Of a stretch of DNA of 64,000 nucleotides, positions 26,448-35,328 are shown one piece after another; positions within the stretch are counted from its first letter, which is position 1; each line of letters starts with the position of its first letter. Below the pieces are notes generated by a model. The model was not told the origin of the DNA. It ran no database searches and was given only the letters and a program-made list of their open reading frames with translations. The stretch spans positions 62,001-126,000 of the forward strand of contig JAERTG010000142.1 in NCBI GenBank assembly GCA_016845065.1, written 5' to 3'. This stretch comes from Fidelibacterota bacterium (GTDB taxonomy: Bacteria > Fidelibacterota > UBA8477 > JABMPR01). Made by a program: the position numbers and the translations under genes.

Positions 26448-27092
26448 TTATTGGCGCTGCTTACGTTTGTTAATATTAATGTTCACCCATTCATCCGTCA
26501 TTTTCTCCAACAATTCCTGGTTTGAATTTGGATTCGGATAATTCCCGCTAACTATTCGCTGCCTACATGCTTCAAAGAGAATCACAGCTGTCGCTACCGA
26601 TACATTCAGGCTCTCTACCATTCCAAACATGGGAATGATAATGTTCCCTTCAGCATGTTTTGTCATTTCTGAGGATACACCACGATTTTCATTCCCCAGT
26701 ACCACTGCTGAAGGTTCTGTCCAATCAATATCATGGATGGAAACTGCATCTGCAGTGAGATGCGTAGTATATATCTTGAAGCCCCGCTGTTTTAAATCTG
26801 CAGCCAACTGTTTCGGATCACGATACTTCCTTTGTTTGACCCATTTACCACCACCAGTGGTCACTTTTGGATGTAGATCCGGAAACCGTTCCTTTGTATA
26901 GAGAAGTTGTACTTCATCTATGCCCACTGCATCTGCTGAACGGAATATGGCCCCAACATTGTGGGGATCATGAATATTTTCCAGGATGACAGTGAGATCA
27001 AACTGTCGATTACTGATAACCTGTTTAATCGTGTCCAACCGCTTGGCAGTAACGGTACCTACAATCTCACCTGGAGGTAAGTTTGACTTCAA
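26448..27092 (-). CDS. SpoU-family tRNA/rRNA 2'-O-methyltransferase (TrmH-like)
   Basis: A 214-residue SPOUT (trefoil-knot) RNA methyltransferase. All three SpoU motifs are present: motif 1 NIHDPHNVGAIFRSAD, motif 2 VVLGNENRGVS, motif 3 IPMFGMVESLNVSVATAVIL. The lack of an extra N-terminal substrate-binding domain and the N-terminal ERL-like helix match TrmH, which methylates G18 in tRNA; this target is inferred. The start is TTG at 27092 behind GAGAAG; no ATG occurs before motif 1. The YbjQ gene ends 10 bases upstream of the start. Confidence 0.82.
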   Translation of the reverse strand: MKSNLPPGEIVGTVTAKRLDTIKQVISNRQFDLTVILENIHDPHNVGAIFRSADAVGIDEVQLLYTKERFPDLHPKVTTGGGKWVKQRKYRDPKQLAADLKQRGFKIYTTHLTADAVSIHDIDWTEPSAVVLGNENRGVSSEMTKHAEGNIIIPMFGMVESLNVSVATAVILFEACRQRIVSGNYPNPNSNQELLEKMTDEWVNININKRKQRQ

Positions 27093-27102
27093 TATGAACT
27101 TC

Positions 27103-27417
27103 TCAGAATTTTACTGCGGTTCCATAGGCCATGACTTCAGCAGTACCCTGCATTATCATGGCGGTTGAAAAACGTACTCCAACTACGGCATCAGCCCCCA
27201 TTTCGTTTGCTTTTGCAAGCATGCGCTCGATGGCTTGATTTCGTGCGTGGGCCATCATTTCTGTATACTCCGGAACCTCACCACCAACCAGGGTTCTCAA
27301 TCCAGCTACAATATCTCTACCGATATTTCGAGCTCTGATGGTACTTCCTGTCGCGACACCAAGATTTTTGGATATTGTTTTACCTGCTACCCTCTCTGTT
27401 GTATACCACTCTACCAT
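27103..27417 (-). CDS. YbjQ/UPF0145 family protein
   Basis: A 104-residue protein of the YbjQ (UPF0145, putative heavy-metal-binding) family. Conserved features are the N-terminal strand with TTERVAGK, the GSTIRARNIGRDIVAGLR helix and loop, GGEVPEYTEMM, and the ARNQAIERMLAKANEMGAD helix followed by VVGVRF. YbjQ proteins form pentameric rings with a dodecin-like appearance; their role is not established. GGAGAGAGAA precedes ATG 27417, and the start overlaps the stop of the small membrane protein by 7 bases. Confidence 0.88.
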   Translation of the reverse strand: MVEWYTTERVAGKTISKNLGVATGSTIRARNIGRDIVAGLRTLVGGEVPEYTEMMAHARNQAIERMLAKANEMGADAVVGVRFSTAMIMQGTAEVMAYGTAVKF

Positions 27418-27671
27418 TTCTCTCTCCTGAATTTTTCCGATTTTCGCATCTCAACGCGTTGAATAATCACATAGACCAGGGCTGCAATAATTGCGATTAT
27501 AAAACCAGTTACCAGCACCTGTTCAAAAGCTGAGACTGACTCTCCACGCCAAACATCCCAGGCAATACTGTGTAGACCAATACTCGCTAAAATCATCATT
27601 CCTGCTACAAATATACGTGAGAAGAGATTGGAATCTCTTCTTTCAGGTGGGCTATTCTTCGTCTGGTTCAC
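27411..27671 (-). CDS. Small two-helix membrane protein
   Basis: An 86-residue protein with two transmembrane segments (IFVAGMMILASIGLHSIAW and VLVTGFIIAIIAALVYVIIQ) and charged ends. It starts at GTG 27671 inside the end of the DUF971 gene (AAAGG six bases upstream) and its end overlaps the YbjQ start, which supports it as a real, coupled gene. I recognise no family. Confidence 0.6.
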   Translation of the reverse strand: MNQTKNSPPERRDSNLFSRIFVAGMMILASIGLHSIAWDVWRGESVSAFEQVLVTGFIIAIIAALVYVIIQRVEMRKSEKFRREKW

Positions 27672-27966
27672 CGAGGGCCTTTAACAGTTTTAGTGTATAG
27701 ATTCCAGAATCGTGGCGATCTGCCCATGTAAATTGAATAGCGTAGTGTCCAACCCAGCGGAAGGATTGCATTTCATAGGTGCTGGCAGTCTTCAACATGG
27801 GTAAGCCAAAAGTCTTATTTCCAAAGAGATCACTTTCACCAGAACAATTCGCACAGGGACAAGCGTCTCGGAGTTTATGATAATCTATTAAAGCTTCATC
27901 ACCATCATCCCAGCGAATGGCTATGCCCACGGGAAGTTGGATGATTTCTTGTATTTTCATGTTCAT
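27652..27966 (-). CDS. DUF971 domain protein
   Basis: A 104-residue DUF971 (gamma-butyrobetaine hydroxylase N-terminal-like) protein. The diagnostic features are IRWDDGDEALIDYHKLRDAC, the CPCANC cysteine cluster that could bind zinc or an iron-sulfur site, and YAIQFTWADRHDSGIYTLKLL. Stand-alone DUF971 proteins are often linked to iron-sulfur carrier functions, but its role here is unknown. ATG 27966 has AAAGGATCC directly before it. It heads the DUF971-membrane protein-YbjQ-TrmH unit. Confidence 0.85.
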   Translation of the reverse strand: MNMKIQEIIQLPVGIAIRWDDGDEALIDYHKLRDACPCANCSGESDLFGNKTFGLPMLKTASTYEMQSFRWVGHYAIQFTWADRHDSGIYTLKLLKALGEPDEE

Positions 27967-28087
27967 GGATCCTTTCGGCGCAAATATAAGCTTATCAAGC
28001 TCTACAGAAATAATTATAACGAATAGTCCTGCAGGATGTTCTCAATAACCTGAGACTTTCAATTACAACTTCACACCATATTAGTAC

Positions 28088-28117
28088 AAAAAAAGCCCCG
28101 GATAGTTCCGAGGCTTT
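28088..28117 (-). terminator. Rho-independent terminator after the UMF1-type transporter
   Basis: Reading the minus strand, AAGCCTCGG pairs with CCGGGGCTT (one wobble) around a 6-base loop and is followed by a run of T. It lies 21 bases after the stop of the transporter at 28138. Confidence 0.8.
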
Positions 28118-28137
28118 AGCTTCAGGATCGTCATAGT

Positions 28138-29478
28138 TTAATCTGAGTGCTCACTGATATAAGCGGCTTCTCTTTTACCCTCTTCTTCATCAACAAACTT
28201 GAAAAGAATAGCACCGATTACAAAAAGTAAAACTACAGATCCAATGCCCCATCTTGAAGCGATTTGACCAATGGCCATCTGTTGTTCCGGAGTGCTTGCC
28301 AGAGGTCCCAAAGTACCTTTTATGGTCAAACCTACTACACCAATGAGGAGTGGACCCAGTATTGCAGCAAATTTACCTAACATATTATAGAATCCGTAAA
28401 ACTCGCCCTCCTGACCCTTGGGGATCAGTCTTGAGTAATATGAACGACTCAAGGCCTGGATACCACCCTGTACCATTCCAATGGCAACAGCTAAGGCATA
28501 GAACTCAATTGCTTTTGTCATGAGGACACCATAAAAGGTGATGATGATGTAAGCGAAAATAGCAAGATAGATGGATCTTCTCACCCCCCACTTCTCTCCT
28601 AGCCTCCCAAAGATGATTGCTGCTGGAAAACCAACAAATTGTGTGATCAGCAAGGCCTTAATGAGATCTGTGGACTCGAAGCCAATGGACATACCGTAAT
28701 CGACAGCCATGCGAATAATGGTGTCAACCCCATCGATGTAGAACCAATAAGCCAGTAAAAATATGGAAACAGTTTGCAGATGTCTGATTTTCTTCCAGGT
28801 ATCCAGATACTGTTTAAATCCGGCTTTGATTACCTCGATGGAACCCATTGTGTTTTCGGGTTTTTTCTCTTCTACCCAAAAAATAGTAAAAAGGGTAAAA
28901 AGACCCCACCAGAGTGCCACAGAGATGAAAGATATCCGAACTGCCTGGGCTGCACCGGACAAACCAAAAGTTTCAGGAGAAAGTGTCATGGCAACGTTCA
29001 CGGCAAAGAGGACTCCTCCACCGAGATAACCCATTCCAAATCCGAGGCCCGAGACACGATCTATGTTCTTTTCAGTAGTTACACTTGGTAGCAGAGCATC
29101 ATAAAAAATATTCGCGCCAGAGAAGCCGATAATTCCCATGACATAGACAAAAATTGCCATGGCCCAGTCACCTTGTTCAACGAGGAAGAGACCGGCAGTC
29201 ATCAAGGCACCCAGGTAAGCAAAAAAGATCAGGAATTGTTTCTTAGCTGAACCTTTATCAGCAATAGCACCCAGGATTGGTGCCATCAAAGCCACGATTA
29301 GACTTGCTATAGAATTAGCCAGACCCAGCTGTGCAGTACTCACATTCACATCTGCTCCAGCACTCCAATAATCCTTAAAAAATATGGGGAAGAATCCAGC
29401 CATGACCGTCGTTGCAAATGCAGAATTTGCCCAGTCATACATAGCCCAGCCCCATATACCTTTTTTGGCTTTATCCAT
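28138..29478 (-). CDS. MFS transporter of the UMF1/Atg22-like family
   Basis: A 446-residue inner-membrane transporter with about twelve hydrophobic segments. The N-terminus WGWAMYDWANSAFATTVMAGFFP is the hallmark of the UMF1 family (Atg22-like; its yeast member effluxes amino acids from the vacuole). Also present are ANSIASLIVALMAPILGAIAD, GNIFYDALLP-like NIFYDALLPSV, and GMVQGGIQALSRSYYSRLIP, which is typical of the group. The substrate is unknown. ATG 29478 follows AGGAGGATAACTC. It is transcribed alone, with its own terminator. Confidence 0.85.
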   Translation of the reverse strand: MDKAKKGIWGWAMYDWANSAFATTVMAGFFPIFFKDYWSAGADVNVSTAQLGLANSIASLIVALMAPILGAIADKGSAKKQFLIFFAYLGALMTAGLFLVEQGDWAMAIFVYVMGIIGFSGANIFYDALLPSVTTEKNIDRVSGLGFGMGYLGGGVLFAVNVAMTLSPETFGLSGAAQAVRISFISVALWWGLFTLFTIFWVEEKKPENTMGSIEVIKAGFKQYLDTWKKIRHLQTVSIFLLAYWFYIDGVDTIIRMAVDYGMSIGFESTDLIKALLITQFVGFPAAIIFGRLGEKWGVRRSIYLAIFAYIIITFYGVLMTKAIEFYALAVAIGMVQGGIQALSRSYYSRLIPKGQEGEFYGFYNMLGKFAAILGPLLIGVVGLTIKGTLGPLASTPEQQMAIGQIASRWGIGSVVLLFVIGAILFKFVDEEEGKREAAYISEHSD

Positions 29479-29655
29479 GAGTTATCCTCCTGTGCACAAT
29501 CATAGCTTTAGCTGTCATTGTGTTCGGTTTGATTATTTCGATTGAGATATTAATACTGCGGAATCAATATAGGCAGTCACTCAAATATGCGAAGAGAATT
29601 CTTCCCCTTAGGGCTCTACTCCCATAGGATTTAGAGTGTCAGAACTGTATTGTTC

Positions 29656-30093
29656 CTATGTCTCACTATCAGAATTGTACACTATTTCGTATTTAATCCC
29701 CTCTGGATCTTTGAAAAAGAGCGCATAATATCCCGGTGGTGTAAATTCTGGATAGACTCGAGGTGGACTGATGATATTTGCTCCTATGGATTCCAACTCC
29801 AGGTATAATCTATCTACCTCGCTTCTTGACTCAACTTTAAAGGCGAGATGGTGAAGTGCACCAGGTTTTCTGCGATTTATTTTCTCATGGGCAAAAACTT
29901 TAAGGGGTGATGTGATTGTAAATCCCAATTTTGGATGTTCATAGGTGACGACATCCTTCTCGTGCTCCTCAAGTAATGCACGGCTTTTCAGATTCAAATC
30001 ATATCCAAGCAGAGCCAGAAATTGATCATAGAACTGAACCGCAGTTTCAACATCTCTTACTGTTATTTCAATATGATCGACCAGGGGTTCCAT
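29656..30093 (-). CDS. VOC-family (glyoxalase/dioxygenase-like) protein
   Basis: A 145-residue single VOC module with the paired beta-alpha-beta-beta-beta motifs: DHIEITVRDVETAVQFYDQFLALLGYDL in the first half (parts only) and HHLAFKVESRSEVDRLYLEL in the second. Likely metal ligands are His6, the HH near residue 80 and the Glu in KYEIVYN. The small size fits a glyoxalase-I-like lyase, epimerase or resistance protein; the substrate is not readable. It is last in the run downstream of the symporter, 49 bases after it. Confidence 0.75.
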   Translation of the reverse strand: MEPLVDHIEITVRDVETAVQFYDQFLALLGYDLNLKSRALLEEHEKDVVTYEHPKLGFTITSPLKVFAHEKINRRKPGALHHLAFKVESRSEVDRLYLELESIGANIISPPRVYPEFTPPGYYALFFKDPEGIKYEIVYNSDSET

Positions 30094-30142
30094 GTAAGTA
30101 ATTTATTTATTCAATAGTTATTATGGAGCACCAACTACCAGA

Positions 30143-32104
30143 CTAGACCGTAATTTTCGAAATCGTGTATTTCCACATCCAGGCAAATCCAGCTAGAGCG
30201 ATGGCAAACAGACCTATACCTATCCCCCAGTTCCCAAATACCATATGACCAATAGCGAAGGTCAGGCCCCATATCATGGCAACACCGGCAATCCAGTTCC
30301 CCAGAAAACCTTTGGATACTGGCTGCAGCGTGTGGTTGATCTTTGATTGTATGGGTGACCACCAGCCACCGGGTTGCACCCGCTGGTAAAAATTCACCAG
30401 GGTATCTTCACTTTCAGGCTGGGTTAGGAATGTCACGGTTAACCATGAAACAATGGATACAGGAACAATGATTAATAGTTTTAAGTGAAATTTCATGGTG
30501 ATTCCAAAGAAAACAGGGTCGGGACCAAACAGTTCATACTCCAAGCCAGTTCCAATAGTTTGGAAATAGGCAACAACTTCGAAAATGATTGCAAGTAGTA
30601 ATGAGGTAGATAGAGCTGCAATCTCTGTCCAGGCATTGATACGCCACCAGAACCAGCGCAGGATGATGACCAGCCCTATCCCTGCTCCCATGGCAGCCAT
30701 GAATTTCCAGGCTTTCTCGATACTTTGCATCTGCATGGCTATGTAGGCGGCCACAACCATAAGGATAACTGTGGTGATCTTGGAAATTACCACATAGTGA
30801 CGTTGGGCAGTATCATGATTGGCGAATGCAGATTCAGGTTTAAAGAAACGCTTGTACACATCATTGATGATGTATGAAGCTGCCCAATTCAGATGTGTAT
30901 CTATTGTAGACATAAAAGCAGCGAGGAAAGACACGACGAGAATCCCACGCATTCCACTGCCTAATAATTCTCTCATAACGAGTGGATAAGCCGCTTTCGT
31001 ACCGAGTTCATGAGCACTCAAATCGGTAAACATCACAATAGAAGCCAGGGCAACAACAATCCAGGGCCAAACTCTCAATGCGTAATGAGCAGTCTGGTAC
31101 CATAGGGTGGCTGCCAATGCATGTCGTTCATCACGAGCAGAGCCCATGCGCTGGATGATATACCCGCCACCATCAGTATTATACATGGACCACCATAATA
31201 TGGTCATATAAACCAGAAACTGTGAAAATGGTGATTCCCAGAAAGCAACAGTAAAGAAGCCTGCTTCAGGAACTGGTGGGACAAAACTTAGTGTATTTTC
31301 ATTCACAATGGGGGTTTGTGAAAGCTGATGAGTTAAGCCTTCCAGTGAGGCACTTAATTCTATACTTCGCAATGAATCCGTTGTCACCGCGAGCTGAGAA
31401 GTTACCTGTTGAATGTTGGCCTCAATATTGGCATGTTCACCAGTAAAATGTCGCAATTTTTCAAGGAGAACATCCATTCCACCAACGTAATTCACTGCAA
31501 TAATAGCAAGAACAATTGATCCAAACATGGCAATGACGAATTGGACAAGATCAGTGACAACCACTCCCCAGAAACCAGAGAGTAATGAGTAGATGACTGC
31601 GATGACAACACAAATCCATACAGCAGCCCATTTATCAACATCAAGCATGACAGCTGCAATGGAAGCCATGGCATTTATTACCCATCCCATCACAATAAAG
31701 TTGTACATGATGGCAAAGAAACCGACTTTGAATAAGCGTAGACCTGCGGCTGGTTTGCCTGAGTATCTAATTTCAATAAGCTCATTATCTGTCAAGACCT
31801 CTGCCCTTCTCCATAACCTGGAAAAAAGGAATACACCTAAAAGACCGGCTAACAATTGATTCCACCAGAACCAATTCTGCCAGATACCAGGTCCACGAAC
31901 AAATTCCGTAACAGCCAGTGGGGTGTCTGCTGCGAAGGTGGTTGCCACCATGGAGGTTCCAACAACCCACCAGGGCAAGGTCCGCCCTGCCATAAAGTAT
32001 TCGCTGGTAGAGCCAGCTGCTCTCTTGTAAAAGAAAATCCCAACACCCATTGAAAAAGCAATGTATGCAACGATAATTGACCAATCCAAAAATGAGAGAG
32101 CCAT
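30143..32104 (-). CDS. Sodium:solute symporter (SSS family) with extra periplasmic segment
   Basis: A 653-residue inner-membrane symporter. It has the SSS N-terminus (LDWSIIVAYIAFSMGVGIFF, then GSTSEYFMAGRTLPWWVVGTSM in part) and the conserved FAADTPLAVTE, followed by about 13 transmembrane helices. Between helices near residues 210-290 lies an unusually long hydrophilic stretch predicted to be partly coiled coil (ANIEANIQQVTSQLAVTTDS), absent from ordinary family members. Its place directly after the AmpG-like transporter and beside muramidases suggests import of an amino sugar or peptidoglycan fragment, but this is inference. ATG 32104 follows AAGGATAGCTC. Confidence 0.85.
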   Translation of the reverse strand: MALSFLDWSIIVAYIAFSMGVGIFFYKRAAGSTSEYFMAGRTLPWWVVGTSMVATTFAADTPLAVTEFVRGPGIWQNWFWWNQLLAGLLGVFLFSRLWRRAEVLTDNELIEIRYSGKPAAGLRLFKVGFFAIMYNFIVMGWVINAMASIAAVMLDVDKWAAVWICVVIAVIYSLLSGFWGVVVTDLVQFVIAMFGSIVLAIIAVNYVGGMDVLLEKLRHFTGEHANIEANIQQVTSQLAVTTDSLRSIELSASLEGLTHQLSQTPIVNENTLSFVPPVPEAGFFTVAFWESPFSQFLVYMTILWWSMYNTDGGGYIIQRMGSARDERHALAATLWYQTAHYALRVWPWIVVALASIVMFTDLSAHELGTKAAYPLVMRELLGSGMRGILVVSFLAAFMSTIDTHLNWAASYIINDVYKRFFKPESAFANHDTAQRHYVVISKITTVILMVVAAYIAMQMQSIEKAWKFMAAMGAGIGLVIILRWFWWRINAWTEIAALSTSLLLAIIFEVVAYFQTIGTGLEYELFGPDPVFFGITMKFHLKLLIIVPVSIVSWLTVTFLTQPESEDTLVNFYQRVQPGGWWSPIQSKINHTLQPVSKGFLGNWIAGVAMIWGLTFAIGHMVFGNWGIGIGLFAIALAGFAWMWKYTISKITV

Positions 32105-32136
32105 GAGCTATCCTTTCTTCGAGAATGTGAGAGTGA

Positions 32137-33942
32137 CTAGGCCTGCGACTCTACTTTTTTTCCAAATTCCGGGTCAATGTTTAGATACTTCAGAAGAATG
32201 AGTCCGGGTATGGTTGCGATGAGAACCCAGATAAAGAACAGTTGGTAACCAATCGTCTCCTGCAACCAGCCACTAAACATACCTGGAATCATCATTCCTA
32301 GAGCCATGAAACCAGTGCAAATGGCATAATGGGCAGTTTTATGCTCTCCGGCTGCTACCGTGATCATGTAGAGCATGTAGGCCGTGAAACCAAAGCCATA
32401 TCCAAATTGCTCAACACCGACCATTGCAGCAATCATGTAAAAATTTTCGGGCTGGACATATGATAAATACACATAAACCACATCAGGGAGTTTCATTGCC
32501 AGGGCCATCCACAGGATCCAAAACTTGAGGCCATTCCTGGCTGCTACAAATCCACCTAGCAAACCACCGAGGGTAAGCATAATTGCTCCCAAAGTTCCGT
32601 AGATAAATCCATATTGCTGAGTAGTTAATGCCAGACCACCCGCTTCAATAGTGTCGATCATAAAAAGCGGCGCAATCTTAACCAACTGTGCTTCTCCAAA
32701 TCTATATATCAGAATAAATGCGATAGCCAGACCAATGCGCTCCTTAGTGAAAAAAGCAACAAATGTTTGGATATAATCTCGGGCAAAAGCTGAAGCATTG
32801 GTTACAACCTTACCGCGATCTTCATCTGGTTTGGGTAGCATGAAATAATGGTAAATGAAGAAGAGGAGGAAGAGAATTGCCAGGACGAGAAATGACATGG
32901 TCCATGCCAATGAAATATCACCAGAGCGTGCTATAAAAACTGCTGAAGAATTGTGCTTCAAGTTCGGATCAAACTGTATCAGTGCCAGATAAGGGATATT
33001 CCATGATGCCCTATCAAAAACAAGTCTGGTATCACTAAGGAGTTTTATACTTTTGTCACCCGAATCAAGACCAAATGTTACAATTGTTTCCTGATCAGGA
33101 TCAGGTGGAGCGGACAAACTGAGATAGACCAATCCAGAGTTTCCCACATCCTTGCCGATGGCTGGAGGTTGATAGTCCTTAAAGGCTGCAGTCGATAAAT
33201 CTGTGTAATCTTTTATCCTCAATCGATTTGCATTCCAATAGTTGACCATCGTCAGCAGCGAATCGTGACTCAAATTGGATTGGGAACCAAGCTTGATGTT
33301 GAGCTCAGAGGGGTGAATGTTTATCCTAACATCGCCCTCACTTTCCATAACATGAAGTTGACCAGGATCAATTCGGTGATTCATCTGTATGGCATTGTTG
33401 ACATTTACCTTTAAATCAAGGTCTGCCAGACCAGTACTACTTTCAATTAATCCAGCAAATATAATCAGCCCACCCTGTCCAGCGATAATTGCCAATCGAT
33501 AGAAGGTACTTCTTATCCCTACCCACCATGCCTGATCATGCTCAGAAAGACCAATCATGTAAAAACCATCTGCTGCAATGTCATGAGTAGCAGAGCTAAA
33601 GGCCAGCAACCAGAAGAAACCCAATGTGAATTGAAAGAAGGCGGGCATGGGAATCGTAAGTACTACACCCCCTAGTCCAGCTCCTACCAACAACTGCATG
33701 GTCACAATCCAAAAACGCTTGGTTCTGAATATATCGACTATGGGACTCCACAATGGTTTCAGTACCCAAGGGAGATATAACCAGCTGGTATAGAGGGCGA
33801 TATCAGTATTGCTGACACCCATTCTTTTGTAGAAAACAACAGCAATTAACATAACCACAGTGTATGGTAGACCTTCTGCAAAGTATAAACTTGGTATCCA
33901 GGTCCAGGGCGTTCGCTTTTTGGTTGTGACGTCAGTACTCAT
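32137..33942 (-). CDS. AmpG-like MFS transporter with a large periplasmic insertion
   Basis: A major-facilitator permease of about 601 residues related to AmpG, the importer of anhydro-muropeptides. The AmpG-like start (WIPSLYFAEGLPYTVVMLIAV), YLPWVLKPLWSPIVD and SSATHDIAADGFY are conserved. Between TM5 and TM6 (about residues 170-340) sits a soluble beta-rich domain of about 165 residues (GDVRINIHPSELNIKLG, LVYLSLSAPP, IVTFGLDSGDKSIKLL) that ordinary AmpG lacks and that would lie in the periplasm. The start is ATG 33942, behind AAGGA; ATG 33957 is an alternative. It is next to two NamZ-type muramidases, which supports transport of peptidoglycan fragments. Confidence 0.8.
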   Translation of the reverse strand: MSTDVTTKKRTPWTWIPSLYFAEGLPYTVVMLIAVVFYKRMGVSNTDIALYTSWLYLPWVLKPLWSPIVDIFRTKRFWIVTMQLLVGAGLGGVVLTIPMPAFFQFTLGFFWLLAFSSATHDIAADGFYMIGLSEHDQAWWVGIRSTFYRLAIIAGQGGLIIFAGLIESSTGLADLDLKVNVNNAIQMNHRIDPGQLHVMESEGDVRINIHPSELNIKLGSQSNLSHDSLLTMVNYWNANRLRIKDYTDLSTAAFKDYQPPAIGKDVGNSGLVYLSLSAPPDPDQETIVTFGLDSGDKSIKLLSDTRLVFDRASWNIPYLALIQFDPNLKHNSSAVFIARSGDISLAWTMSFLVLAILFLLFFIYHYFMLPKPDEDRGKVVTNASAFARDYIQTFVAFFTKERIGLAIAFILIYRFGEAQLVKIAPLFMIDTIEAGGLALTTQQYGFIYGTLGAIMLTLGGLLGGFVAARNGLKFWILWMALAMKLPDVVYVYLSYVQPENFYMIAAMVGVEQFGYGFGFTAYMLYMITVAAGEHKTAHYAICTGFMALGMMIPGMFSGWLQETIGYQLFFIWVLIATIPGLILLKYLNIDPEFGKKVESQA

Positions 33943-33991
33943 ATCTGTATCCTTCATGTTGTGATCGTCTTAAACTGCGTAGTATGTTCCA

Positions 33992-35320
33992 CTAGTAGAT
34001 CAAATACTTAGCTTGGATCTTCTCAAATTCTTTTAACTCATGCTGATAGGATTCAATGATTTCACTGGCTGACTTGCCAGCATCCACCATCTCTCGCAAT
34101 CCTGATCCACCCCATAATCGATCGGGGCCACGAGTACTTCTCCAACCAAACTCTGTGGGATAATTCTTTTTAGTAATAACCAGGAGGTGAATCAAAAAAT
34201 CCACAGCCTTAAATTTATCTGGGTCAGTTACCACAATGTTGACTCCATTGACTACCTCACCTTCAAACAGCGGATTCATCGCAGCTCCAGGCATATCCAC
34301 TGGAGTATATGAAACCGGCTCAACGGTGAAACCTTCTACTTCTGTAGCCATAAGCTCTCTGGCCAGGAGTTTTCCATCCATATATGGGGTTCCGACATAT
34401 TCGAATGGAAACTCAGTTCCTCGACCCTCGTTAATTCTAACACCTTCCAGTAGACAGAGCCCTGGGTAGGTCAGGGTTTCATTGGTATTTCGCATATTGG
34501 GTGAAGGTGGCAACCATGTGAGATCCAATTGAGACCAGTATAATTCACCTGTCCAACCCTCACATTCAACAACGTGAAGTTCCAGGCGTTCTAAACCGGG
34601 TATCATCTTTTCACCAACAATCATTCGAGCCAGCTCTCCCATTGATAATCCATAGCGGATTGGAATTTTGTAACGACCTACGAAACTCTCAAAACCTTCA
34701 TCCAGCACATTGCCATTTATGCTTCGCCCAATGGGATTTGGTCGATCCAGTATCATTACCGGGATATCATATTTAGCACCTGCCTCCAGCACATAACCCA
34801 TGGTGGAGATATAGGTGTAAAAACGCGTTCCTACATCCTGAATATCAAAGATGAGAACATCAATACCCTGTAACATCTCAGGATTTGGTTCTCGTTGAGC
34901 GCCATATAAACTATGTATCGGAGCTCCCGTGTTTGGGTCAGTCCCACCTGGAATAGCATCACCACCCTGCTCTTTTCCTCTAAAACCATGCTCCGGTGCG
35001 AAGATCGCTTTGATGGAAATATCACTGTTTGCATGCAACAGATCAACGAGGTGAGCACCCTTTTTGTTTACAGCAGTATGATTGGTTACCACACCTACGT
35101 TTCTTCCAAGCAGGGGTTCGAAGCCCATCTTTTCCAGAACATCCAAACCTGTGTGGACGATAACTTTTTCCTGTAGAACCTGAATTGATCCCATTTCCAT
35201 TTGCTGATCCTCATGGGGACCTGGAATCTCTTCCTGGGGAGTACCTGAAGGCGTGGTTGTGCACGACCATAATCCGAACATCATTAAAGAGAGTAGAAGG
35301 TGTTTTGAGTCTAATTTCAT
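33992..35320 (-). CDS. DUF1343 (NamZ-type exo-N-acetylmuramidase) lipoprotein
   Basis: A 442-residue DUF1343 protein. The family includes NamZ, an exo-enzyme that releases terminal N-acetylmuramic acid from peptidoglycan fragments. Signal peptide and lipobox: LLLSLMMFGLWSC, with lipidation at Cys19. Family motifs: NVGVVTNHTAVN, IFAPEHGFRG, IFDIQDVGTRFYTYI, ILDRPNPIG and NMRNTNETLTYPGLCL. It starts 8 bases after the GH18 gene and is paralogous to the gene at 37788-39083. It probably acts in the periplasm or on the outer membrane and feeds the downstream transporters. Confidence 0.88.
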   Translation of the reverse strand: MKLDSKHLLLSLMMFGLWSCTTTPSGTPQEEIPGPHEDQQMEMGSIQVLQEKVIVHTGLDVLEKMGFEPLLGRNVGVVTNHTAVNKKGAHLVDLLHANSDISIKAIFAPEHGFRGKEQGGDAIPGGTDPNTGAPIHSLYGAQREPNPEMLQGIDVLIFDIQDVGTRFYTYISTMGYVLEAGAKYDIPVMILDRPNPIGRSINGNVLDEGFESFVGRYKIPIRYGLSMGELARMIVGEKMIPGLERLELHVVECEGWTGELYWSQLDLTWLPPSPNMRNTNETLTYPGLCLLEGVRINEGRGTEFPFEYVGTPYMDGKLLARELMATEVEGFTVEPVSYTPVDMPGAAMNPLFEGEVVNGVNIVVTDPDKFKAVDFLIHLLVITKKNYPTEFGWRSTRGPDRLWGGSGLREMVDAGKSASEIIESYQHELKEFEKIQAKYLIY

Positions 35321-35328
35321 ATCTATCC

